From assembly GCA_021209875.1 (NCBI GenBank), contig JAGYVD010000006.1, positions 2,604,001 through 2,668,000 of the forward strand: a stretch of 64,000 bases of DNA. Direction: 5' to 3'. Below the pieces are notes generated by a model. The model had not been told where the DNA came from and ran no database searches. It saw only the letters and a program-made list of their open reading frames with translations. Positions 49,187-59,155 of the stretch are shown here, one piece after another. This stretch comes from Rosellinia necatrix (lineage: Eukaryota > Ascomycota > Sordariomycetes > Xylariales > Xylariaceae). Positions within the stretch are counted from its first letter, which is position 1, and each line of letters begins with the position of its first letter. The translations under genes were made by a program, and so were the position numbers.

Positions 49187-52100
49187 CTACAGATCCCACT
49201 GGCGCAACCACCTCCTTACTAACTGCGGGCTCGCAGGCCGGATCTCGACCCCTGACGCGGCCACGGTACGCTCCGTGGCGACAGCCACATCCTCGAGCCC
49301 GTCCCCTGACGCCTCGTAGAAGTCCAGCACCTTTAGCGCCGGCATGCCCTCCACATCCTGGCCGCTGGCAGCAGCGCCCGCGAGGGCCCGAAGCTTCCTA
49401 GTCCACTCTGGCAGGGCAAGAGTCTGCGCGACCCCATGCTCCTCGCGCATGAAGTCGACGACGATCTCCCAGCGCGGCAGCGGTCGCGGCGGCGAGGGGT
49501 AGAGGTGAAACGCGTCAGCGCCCCCCCTCTCGCTCGCAGAGGGTGGCCGGCGCAGGGTCAGGGAGCTCAGCACGGCGGCGACGGTCTCGACGGGGACCCA
49601 GTCGACCAAGGCGACGCGCGCGGGCATGCAGCCCATCGCCTTGGCCGTTCGCAGCAGCGACGAGATCCAGCGCTGTTCTGGCCACGCGCCGCCCCTTGTC
49701 CCCTTCTCCCCCTTCTCCCCCTTCTCCCCCTTCTCCCCCTTCTCCCCCTTCTCCCCTTTCTCCCCTCCTCGCCTGGACTACTGCTGCCCCCCACCTGCCC
49801 CACGCGAACGACAGAGACCGGGATGCCGCATCGCAGGCTGGCCGCCGCCAGGATGCGCTCAGCGACGTGCTTGGACTGCGCGTAGCCGAAGCCGAGGGGC
49901 GCGCGCGGGTCGTCGATGATCGCCTCAGGAGGGGGCAGTGGCGGCAGTGGCGGCGCGCTCTCGCCCCCTGAACCGGCTGCCAGGCGGCCGATGGACGAGA
50001 GGGAGCTCACGAACAGGATGCGGGACGTCTGGGCGCCCTGCGCCGCCAGCGCGACGACGTCGCGCGTGGCGCGCAGGAAGGGCTCGAAGGAGCGCAGCGC
50101 CAGCCCGAAGTCGAGCCGCCAGGCGTTGTAGACGAAGACGTCGACGGTGTCGGCGAGGGCGCTGCATTGGGCCTCCGTCAGCCCGAGGCGGGGCTGCCCG
50201 ACGGCCACGGTCACGTACGTCAGCTTGCCGAGCAGCGGCCGCAGCGGCCCAGCCCCGGCTTCGCTGTGGAGGAGGAGGAGCGCGGCCTCCTGCCTCTGCT
50301 GGGCGTCGCCTGCGCGGTTTAGGCAGTAGATGCGTGAGACGTGCGGCGCCCTCAGCAGCGCTGCTACGACGTGGACGCCCACGTAGCCGGTGGACCCTAT
50401 CACTGCCACGGTGGTGGTCTCCCCCGCCGGAGGGGCGCCTGGCGCCGTTGGGAGGGCGTCGACGTGGCGCCGCACGGTCTCCTCGATGGTGTGTTCCACC
50501 GTGGTGGCGCCTGGTCGCTCCTCGGGGACCTCCCCCCCGTTCAGAAATGTGACCAGAACGCGGGACAGGTCGTCTAGGCTGGGGTTGTAGAACACCGTTC
50601 GCGGCGTGATCCACGCGACGGGTTGCTGGGTCACGGCCTGCAGGTGCCGCCGCAGGTTGGAGACGATCGCCGTCGTCTGCATCGAATCCAGCCCGCGGCC
50701 GAAGAAGTCGTCGTCCGCCGCGATGGTGGCGCCCGGCGCGAAAGACAGGCTGATCACTTGGCGGACGAACTGGGTCACCGCGGGCAGCTCATACACGGGC
50801 TTGAGCACGGGCTCTAGCGAAATAGACACGGCACGCTCTTCTAGTGGGGATGAGTTGCAATACACGCTCTCAATCTCGTCCTTGTAGAGGTCCTCTGACA
50901 GTTTGCGGACGATAGCCCCTTTTCCGCTGTGGACAAATGGCTTCTCCGGGGTGGCGCAGATGACGTGGCCACGCTGTACGCGGCCTTGGCCGGAAATTAG
51001 CGTGTTCGCTTTCTCTACGAAGGGCCATAGTTGCTCCAAAAAGTTATTCTTCGCCGCGGCATCCCCAGGAAAGTCCTTTGGCTCTACTAATAGAACAGTG
51101 TGGGGTCGACGATTGCCAACTACAATGGCCCCTTTGACACCTGGGTGGCCACTCAGATCAGATTCAAGCGGCAGAGGATTCAGCTTATGGCCATTGGCGA
51201 GGACGATGATATCGTCACGGCGTCCATAATACTTGTAGAGATTAGGTTTCTCTGGGTGGCGAGTGAAGAGATCCTTGGTGCGAAACTCCGTGACGCCGGG
51301 AAGGTTGTGATATACAGCCGTGGCGTGCTTGTTTGCCTCCCCAGCCAGGACAACGAGCTCATAGGTTTTCTCGTTGGGGTCATACAATTGCATTTCATGC
51401 CCGTAATTCGGATTCCATTCATGGTACGGCCATTCATTTCTTCCTGGATCCAATTCAGGGACTAGGAACACCTCTGTCACACCAAAAGGCTGGCGAATCT
51501 ATCCAGATACTGGGTGTCACTAATTGTGGTCACTAACAAAGGGGGCGTGGGTAACAGTAGATGGTATCCCTGCGAGGAGAACCTAATCAAGTAAAGGACG
51601 GGAGAACTCTTACCTCTACCACTTGGGACAGCCGTTCGCCAACAGCCGGGTTGATGGGGGCCCCGCTAGTGATGAGAAAGTCAATGCCTTGGAAGAGGCC
51701 AATCCCATCCGGCTCTTGCAAAATCTGCTCGACGATGGACGGTGGAAGAATTATCGATCTTAGCTTGTAGTGGCTTCTGATAGTCTTCAGAAAATTGGCA
51801 TCCGGCATCAGGAAAGGGGGTCCGAGGACGGGACAGGCATTGTTGAGGACCGGATTGACTTGACAGTGTTCAGTCACGTATACTGCGGGGGAAATATGAG
51901 CAGGGGCTTACATGCAAAGGCCAAGAACCCTCCAAGCTGTTGAATCTAGTGTCAGCGAGTCGCCCCGTCACGCGGCATATGCCCTTAGTAGCCTTACATG
52001 AAAGAAGGGGAAAATAGAGTACACTCTCGCTTCGCCATCAAAGTTCCACATAGACCAGTCTCTCCGCCTTCGGCCAGGGATCTCCGCGAGGTTTTTCTCA

Positions 52101-52816
52101 TTGTCCAGGACCGCAAATGAGCCGTGGGTCATAATGACCGGCTTGGGGAGTCCTATGTTTACGTTAGCAAGGACCCGTGGTGGGAGCCTGAAGTGCGTAC
52201 CTGTGGATCCGGAGGAATGTAACACTAGAATTGGTTCATTTTCAGCATGGTCAAAGTCTTTCTCGTAAGGGTAGGGTTGTGGATTGCTGCAAAGCATCTG
52301 ATCGAAGGATGGTAGAGCCTCGGTGCGAAGTGCCGGCAACAAATTGATAAGCGACTTGATTAGCGGCGCGACCTCCGCAGCATAGACTAGCTTGGTACAG
52401 ATCGTCTGTTGTAGCAGCGAGAGATTCGTGGTGGGTGGATTGCGAGGGGAGGGTACAAGGAGCTTTCGAGGTATTGATCAGATACAGTAGGTAACTTGCA
52501 TGCATAACTGATGATAACCAACCTTGTATCCGCATTTTACTGCGGCGTAGAATATGATAACCCCGCGAAGGTCAGGGATTCCAATATACGCGAGTGTCTC
52601 AAAGTTATCGCCCCGGCCAAAGTGGTTCTCGATGCAAGCGGCTGCGAAGTCGACACAACGTGTCATATCAGACACCGAAATATCCCGAAATCCATCCAGA
52701 AGATCACCCGTCTTGGGGACAGAGGCGAACAGCTTCGTTGGTGTTCTGCGTGAAAGTTGATCGAGTACACTCGGCATGAGTCTTCGGCCATATTGCTCAT
52801 TATTTGGCACGTCCAT
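49187..52816 (-). CDS. NRPS-like adenylation-thiolation-reductase (A-T-R) enzyme, frame interrupted
   Basis: Proposed exons are 52,816-52,523, 52,462-52,201, 52,152-51,998, 51,936-51,912, 51,858-51,614 and 51,498-49,187, giving about 1,100 residues, normal for the class. The adenylation domain shows SSGSTGLPKPVIMTHGS (about 180-196), FGVTE (about 332) and YYGRRDD (about 418-424). The carrier domain has GLDSMQ with the phosphopantetheine Ser at about 599. The reductase domain has the NAD(P)H motif IGSTGYVG (about 694-701), VSSLSS (about 824) and YAQSK (about 866-870). Such enzymes activate a carboxylic acid and release it as an aldehyde or alcohol. There is no condensation domain. The frame changes within a G-rich repeat at 49,697-49,772 after VVRVGQVGG. 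The C-terminus (GAWPEQRWISSLLRTAKAMG to RQWDL) continues in another frame. Exon 4 and its downstream intron are the least certain part. The gene is divergent from the UbiA-family gene. Confidence 0.85.
49697..49772. repeat. 9-bp G-rich minisatellite in the reductase coding region
   Basis: On the coding strand six AGAA blocks are separated by runs of five G (unit GGGGGAGAA). Flanking units are GGGGAGAAA and GGGGACAAG. One frame reads Gly-Arg-Arg repeats and another Lys-Gly-Glu repeats. The upstream exon enters in the first and the conserved downstream reductase sequence needs the second. One G-run at 49,753-49,756 has four G instead of five, which is enough to account for the shift. Confidence 0.85.
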
Positions 52817-52915
52817 TGTAGCTATGGTAGAACGGAGGATGGATAACTGGTTGCGTGGTTCTCTGCGGTTTGAAGTGGTAATACCAAGGAGGGGCGAGCC
52901 GTTTCCTGTGCTTTT

Positions 52916-52933
52916 CGGCCTTTAATAAAGCCG
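52916..52933. promoter_or_regulatory. Candidate CGG-N12-CCG regulator site
   Basis: CGGCCTTTAATAAAGCCG is an imperfect palindrome about 100 bp upstream of the A-T-R start codon. Inverted CGG triplets are typical half-sites of Zn2Cys6 regulators. The TTTATTAAAG centre could also be the TATA region of this gene. Function is inferred only from form and position. Confidence 0.35.
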
Positions 52934-53012
52934 ATAATGTGATAGGAAGGAGGACAGGAAGTGCCCGGAGGGCCAGAACTGTAGGAAAAACTCCCCGCCT
53001 CAAAACAACTGT

Positions 53013-53024
53013 TTACGGCCGTAA
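53013..53024. promoter_or_regulatory. Perfect palindrome TTACGGCCGTAA
   Basis: A 12-bp perfect palindrome with back-to-back CGG/CCG half-sites lies about 200 bp upstream of the A-T-R start and 1.2 kb from the UbiA-family start. It is a candidate dimer-binding site. A palindrome this short could also be chance. Confidence 0.3.
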
Positions 53025-54231
53025 TAGGAAAGAGACGACAAGCTGTAGTGATACTATCATCGTCCCCACTTCATAGGCATGTTAGCGAATGATGAACCTC
53101 AGCATTTCTATGTTACCCATGATACGCGGGTACTTTGACACCTAGGGTTAACCGTGCATAGAGAGGAGGCTATTGTCGAAACCGAAGCCACTCCAGTAAC
53201 ACCACTGAGAGGGCCATCGTGTGTAATGCAAGTCTTGGGTGGTTGCCATGGTCACATGGTACGTGCTTCTGGATCCAGACAAGATAAGGAATCAACCTTC
53301 CGCAGGGAACAAGTTGATTCAGCCTTCAGGGCCTTGTTAGTCGACTTTCATCAGTTTCGATAGACGAATCAAACCCTGCGTAATGCTATCCCACGGTATT
53401 CTGAGAATATGAATGGTGGAGAATGCACCTCGGAGGCATGGGTTTCTTTGGAGCACCCCCTGGCTAGGGTAGCGACCCTGGCAACGAGTGTGGGGAGGAA
53501 GGGAGCGTCATCCCTAGATTAGTTAGTCAGGCTCTAAGCGCTACTGCATGTCAGACGCCAATGTACGCAGTATACCGAGTTGTCAGCAACCGTATATGGA
53601 CTTCTTGCTATCACTCGAAGTGCTCCATGCAACCTACCTAAAGGAGATATTTGTTGAAAACGGCTACGGGAGTACAACTTCCTATAGGTAGACTAATCCA
53701 CAAGCCGTGACTACATTCACTGTGTTTGTATTACAACCTAGATACTGGGCTGTGTGTGTATATCCACAAGTTAGTCATTGATGAAGTAGACAAGCCGCAG
53801 ATGGTCATGTAAAGAGAAACGTGAAAAGGTTCCTTCGAGCATAACGTAAATTTAGCGGCAATATCACAACTTCCCAAGGAAATATCTTGCTCTTTATAAC
53901 AGTAAAATACGGAATATACCCTGAATTACAAAAAAAAAAAAAAAAGAGAGAGAATTCCGGGTGCACGTCTCATGAAGCCCCCTAGAGGTAGCTTGAGGGT
54001 GCATCATGTGTGCCTATCCTCCGGGAGTAGATTAAGATTTTCTTTTCTCGTTCGCCCGTGTCCGACATAGGCTAAAGATTCATATATCGGGTCATGACCA
54101 CAGGTAGCATAGGTACTCTATTCGAGCTCACAAAGCTTGGTTTATTTTGACTTTGACCCTCAGCATTCGAGTCGTTCGATTTACTCTAACACACACTAGG
54201 CTTTTTTAACTTCGATTGTCACTCTTCAACA

Positions 54232-55435
54232 ATGCGGCAAGCCAAATTTGTTCGGCGCCTTACTTCAGAGGCGGTCGAGAAGCCAGAGAAACTCGTTCAT
54301 CTATTTCTCTACCACGCCTACAGCATCTGGTTGTTCACTTATAGCGACCTGCATATCATGTTATTCCCAGAGACTGCCTTTGGTATCCTACATGCTCTAT
54401 GGTTTACCGAAAACGCCAGCGGCGCTCTGGGTGGCCCTACTAGCAAAGATGTCATAGAACGTATCCCCTTAGTCTTGTACTGGGTTTGGATCAACCTTCT
54501 CGCTTTCAATATCAGTAACCAACGAGGGCCCGAGTCAGTTGCCGAGGACTCGATTAACAAGCCATGGAGAACTATGCCATCTGGTAGATGGAGTCCAAAG
54601 CTTGCCTCATATGGTCACAAACTTGCTTACGCAGGAGCGCTCACCAGTAGCTGGTTTATTGGGGGCTTGAGGCCATGTATAGTTCTGACGCTGTTAGGTA
54701 ACAGCCTACTTTACTGATATATGTATTGTCATGTACTAATGCTTTTCCGGTAGGATTCTGGTATAACGATTGTGGGGGGGGCGACGGACGAGCCTTTACT
54801 CGGAACTTTATTAACGCGTGAGCAATATCCCGAGAATCCCTCGACTCCGTAGATTACATTCTGTGCATCTATTATTTGGTCAGAAAAGACTTTGCTAATT
54901 TTAATTTTCCAGGATGGGCTTTACGTCATTTGGGCTAGGGGCGTTAGAGGTAGCTCTGAGCCAGCCCCTTAACTTCACAGCGGCGACTCTTCTTGACACA
55001 AGTGCTCCAAATCTTGAGCAATGGATCTTGCTACTGGTTGTCGCCGTCCTGAGCACTGTTCATATGCAAGATATGCATGACCAGGAAGGTGACAAAGTCC
55101 GAGGCCGAAGCACAATGCCCCTTCAAATTGGTGATGCACCTGCCCGTTGGATCATAGTCGGATTTATGCTGCTATGGGGGATTGTGTGCCCATTTTTCTG
55201 GCGATGCGGGCTTCTTGGTTATGCAATGAGCACCTCAATCGCGTATACTGTCGTCTTCAGATCGTTCTTCCTCCGCACAGTCAGTCAGGATAGAATGACA
55301 TTCGCCATCTGGAATCTGTGGATGGTGAGCCTCTATGCACTACCGCTAGAGCGCCTTGTCAATAAGTACATTTCCAGGTACGTGCCGATATTCCTTTCGT
55401 TACTAGTACTAACAACTTCCATAAATAGGGTCTAA
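54232..55435 (+). CDS. UbiA-family membrane terpene cyclase/prenyltransferase
   Basis: The exons are 54,232-54,697, 54,754-54,817, 54,913-55,377 and 55,429-55,435. The last intron (51 nt, GTACGT...TACTAAC...TAG) is a multiple of three without stop, so retention would only replace the tail ISRV with a longer one. The spliced product is 333 residues. The first polar motif is SNQRGPESVAEDSINKPWR (about 95-113), followed by MPSGR. The second is QDMHDQEGD (about 229-237), followed by R-STMPLQIGD. GFWYNDCGGGD (about 156-166) and several hydrophobic helices complete the family picture. The first motif is not the NDxxDxxxD of canonical UbiA prenyltransferases. It resembles the fungal branch that, as I recall, includes the fumagillin terpene cyclase Fma-TC. 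The protein should sit in the endoplasmic-reticulum membrane and act on a prenyl diphosphate, with Mg2+ held by the two acidic motifs. Cyclase versus transferase cannot be decided here. Confidence 0.88.
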
Positions 55436-56923
55436 CCCATTTCGGTATCTGATGAACCGCAAACTGTAAATGTCGTCGAGAACGAATCGTTAGATTTTCA
55501 ACGAGGTCTTAGATACAGGCAGGCCCTATATTTCTTTGCTGAAGGGGAGAATTGAAGTTGTTCATACTTTTTGTACCGAATAACATTGTTGTGTTGCCTA
55601 GAGGGTGTAGCCTGCCAATGAGATAGGAGAACATCACTCTACACGCCTTTTGAGTGATTTTACACGAAAAAGCTCAAAAAATAAGTTACTATAATATCCT
55701 CCTAACTAAATTATGAATTAAATTCTATGGATATATCCTCTTTTCGTAAACACCCTCCCTATCTTTGAATTTATAAAATCCTATCAATTGTTGCTCTAGT
55801 GACAGGAGCGCAGGAAAGGGCTGCTAGTTTCTGGCGCCAAACTAACCGATCTTTCTCATGCTGCTCTGGGAAATTCCCAGTCCTCCGATAATATTAATGG
55901 GTCTCTAAGACTTCCCCAATTTGAAAATATTATGTACTTTTGAATTGTGATCGTAGCAAGGTCATTTACTGCGTATATTACGTATTATTTACGGATTGAG
56001 TGCGAGAAGCATACTTGGCTAGGTTATTCTTGCAATTGGTCCGATTCCGGTAAGTAAATCATAATACCTGATAGATTCTGCCCCTACAGTACAGGCGGAA
56101 GTTATCATTAATATCGCACCCTGGTCATACCCATGCCTTGAGCAAAGTCGGGGATCCTCATTCATGTTGGTACTTGCATCGGCATCGGACTCCAGGATGT
56201 TGAACCCCATGTTGATGTTCATTGACCAGCGGATCAAAATGCTTAACCTGGCACATGCAGGTCGCTCTTGAGCGCTTTGATGCAGTCGAATGCATAACTG
56301 GCTTGTCGTATCAGCACCGTGCTATATTTGCTCGTGATCTAGAGATCTAACACTTCCCAGCGCCACCCTTGCACATATTTCAAGCGCTACATCGTATCTA
56401 AGTGTTCGGCCGGAAATGTGGGTGGCGACACCTGCCGCTTATTAATGAAGAATTGGGTCTTGTTGCCGTCAGGGGTATGCGTCCACCTTCGTCTTACATG
56501 CGATCTTGCGGCGCAGTTAACATTGTGCACCGAAGTGGGCCAAGTTATGCGGGAGAAAACGAAACACCAATTGTCCGACTGATAACGAAAAATAGAAAGC
56601 GAAGCAAGTCGCTGATTTTGACTTCATAGGCCGAAATAATGGAATATACTTCGGCTTGGCCAGACTCGTAGACCGGCACTTAGCTATTCTAAGAAGGTAT
56701 CAAATGTACACGGCGTGATTACGTTCACCCACATAATATTAATGCTGACAACGTGATCAGTCTCCAGGGTTAGTAGCGGTACCGCTCCAGAGCTTCTTCC
56801 ACCCCCAAAAAGACCTCATTTCATCAACCGTCTGAGCTACCACGGGTTCTCATAAAAGAACTATATCTTCCCTGTGTTCATTCCGGGAGACAGCATACTA
56901 TCCAGTCTGCAAACTCCATCACT
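55436..56923. other. Intergenic region, promoter of the P450 gene
   Basis: No supportable gene. CATAAAAG at 56,851-56,858 lies about 70 bp upstream of the P450 start and could serve as its TATA element. The stretch 55,670-55,800 is locally AT-rich without recognisable structure. Confidence 0.45.
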
Positions 56924-59155
56924 ATGTCCGGACTACTTGACTTAGTTGTTCCTGCTTTGAACGAGCTCACAAGGCCGAAAGGGCTCCTAGCCCTTGGTGC
57001 CTTGGGAGTTTTGAGTCATAGGCTATACTTTATTAGAGGAGAACACCATCTCCAGGCGCCTATGTATTTGAAATCATGGGTTCTTGGATCAGTCGGCCTT
57101 GTTTCCACTATTTTCTTTGCGGAAACTACTCGACTTGGCTATGGCCAACATCAGGCTGGTTATGATGCGATCCGAATCTTTACGCTCCTGAACCTGTCTT
57201 ACTTCATCCCTCTATTTATTAGCGTCGTTATATACCGACTATTCGAACATCGGCTACGAGGATTTGATGGCCCACGAATGGCAGCGGCTACGAAATTGTG
57301 GCACTTTTGGAAGATTCTGTTTACATCAAACAACCGCTTGCTTGACCAGCTTCATCATAAATACGGCAGAATAGTTAGAACAGGTACGTTTTAAAAAATC
57401 ACGTCATTCAAATCAACATCCAGAGGGGTTATGTTGGAGTCTAATTTCGTAAAGGTCCCCAGGAACTTACAATTATCGACCCAAATGTTTGGGAAGCTAT
57501 TGCTGGTCCGAAGACAACATGTATCAAGTCACCATGGTACGATATGCTACACCCTTACGTAGCAATGAATTCAATTCGCACAAAAGAGGGATACGCCCCC
57601 CGTCGCAAGCGATGGGACGAGGCCCTAGGACTGTCGGCTATATGTAAGATAGTCTCCTTTCCAGCTGCCGTCTTGCACTTTCCCAGAGAACACTTCTAAC
57701 CCTGACAATGTAAGACGTCCCGGACAAGGAAATCCGCATTCAACATTATGCCACGCAACTTCTTCGTCACATCAAGGCATCAGGGGCGCACCCAGTCAAT
57801 GTCACCACTTGGTACCATCATTTCGCATTCGACTTTGTCGGGGAGCTGGCCTTCGGTCAATCCTTTGGTCTTACAGACCGCCCAGGTACCTCAACGACAA
57901 CGAAGGAGCTGGCAGAGGTCCCTAAACTTGTCTCACAAGGCGTTGGGTAAGTTTGCACTACCCCTTTGACACTTTAAACCATCTCCACCACCACCCATAA
58001 GGATGCGGTTATCCTTGCTTCAAATGGTTGGTCCAGTGTGGGCCACTAAATCAATGATCAATGGCATCTCTGACTGTTTTATACAGCATGCTGCGTTTTT
58101 TTACTCCATTACCGTGGATTGGGCAACTGTGCTTCTCATACGCACCTTATCTGCCCTTCGTAAGTAGAAACTGGAACAAAGCGATGAGTTGGGCAGCCAA
58201 GACTTGCGACTCGCGAATAGCGAAATTCGCAGGAGGGAAGGAGACAAGTATAGATGTTATAAGTGGGCAAGGTGACGCTTTCTCTCGATTCATTCGCCAA
58301 GCAGCGCGTGATAATGATCTCCTCTCTCTCGACCGCCATGCGCTCTATGGAGATGCTTATGTGATCACTGTTGCCGGTAGCCACACCACGGCTTTGACGT
58401 TGACCATGATTTCCTTCGAGCTGGCTCGTAAGCCAGAACTTCAGAAGAAGCTTCGGGAGGAAGTTCTTGCCTCAGGCGCTGTGCGCCCTCACCCTGATGG
58501 CAATATGCTTTCTGAGAAGCTTGATGTTACCACGATTGACAAGCTGCCGTTCCTGAACGGGTGCATCAATGAGTCTCTTAGGCTCTACCCTGCTGTGCCG
58601 ACCGGTGGAATCAAGCAGACGACAGACAAGAGCATTATGGTCGGCGACAAAGTCATCCCCCCTCAGACCATCATTGTCGCCCCTCGGTGGTCGATTGGGA
58701 GAAGTAAGTATTATCAACACCGGAGATTTTCTTCTTCAATAACCCGCTTTAATTTGTTGCCCTACCCGCCCAATATAATTTGCCTAATAACCCTTTTTAG
58801 TGGAATCTTCGTTTGAACGGGCCGATGAATTCATTCCTGAGAGATGGACTACCCAGCCACATCTCGTTAAGGACGCCCGAGGATTGAACGGATTTGGGAT
58901 CGGTCAGTATCATGTCCTGTATCTTCGAAGTTCATGCCTGAACTAATACTTGAAATGTATGCAGGTCGTCACCAGTGTCCTGGAAAGCAGCTGGGGACTA
59001 CTGAGATCCGCATGGTTCTGGCTATGGTGGTCTCTAATTTTGAATGGACATTCTCTCCTGGCGAGAAGAACCCCACCAGTGTGGCTGATGAGTACTTAGA
59101 CTCATATACTGCACGAGCTGGAGCTTTGAATCTGGTATTCTCGCCTTTGTCTTAG
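56924..59155 (+). CDS. Cytochrome P450 with multi-pass membrane N-terminus
   Basis: The exons are 56,924-57,383, 57,455-57,643, 57,715-57,946, 58,087-58,703, 58,801-58,902 and 58,965-59,155, giving 596 residues. The first 115 residues contain about three hydrophobic segments, longer than the usual single anchor but seen in some fungal P450 families. Further motifs are RRKRWDEAL (helix C), AGSHTT in helix I at about 390-395, ESLR (ExxR) at 456-459, PERW and the haem loop FGIGRHQCPGKQLG with Cys538. Helix I usually has an acidic residue where this protein has His. The 140-nt third intron is supported by a CTGAC branch site and by the continuous family-like sequence SQGVG-MLRFFTPLPW. The gene is co-oriented with the UbiA-family gene 1.5 kb upstream, so it may oxidise that enzyme's product. 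This is the last intact gene in the window. Confidence 0.9.

Larger units (their letters stand above)
52817..54231. promoter_or_regulatory. Bidirectional promoter region of A-T-R and UbiA-family genes
   Basis: 1.4 kb separates the divergent starts of the A-T-R gene (52,816, minus) and the UbiA-family gene (54,232, plus). There is no supportable gene inside. It contains a CGG-N12-CCG inverted site, a perfect 12-bp palindrome and a 15-A run at 53,931-53,945 followed by a short GA repeat. Confidence 0.55.

Noticed and set aside
49697..49772. G-rich tract treated as a purine-rich intron (donor at CAG/GTGGGG, acceptor at GAACAG)
   Set aside because: It would give an in-frame join but would remove conserved GAWPEQ-type residues and lacks a branch site. 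Kept only as an alternative to the frame slip.
49938..50552. Long Arg-rich plus-strand frame and its minus-strand neighbour at 49,925-50,614
   Set aside because: Off-frame translations of the A-T-R reductase region, where the correct frame has recognisable motifs.
57967..58086. Extra exon inside the third P450 intron (GMRLSLLQMVGPVWATKS)
   Set aside because: Reading it as an exon leads to a stop or breaks the continuous family-like sequence. The single 140-nt intron with a CTGAC branch site fits better.
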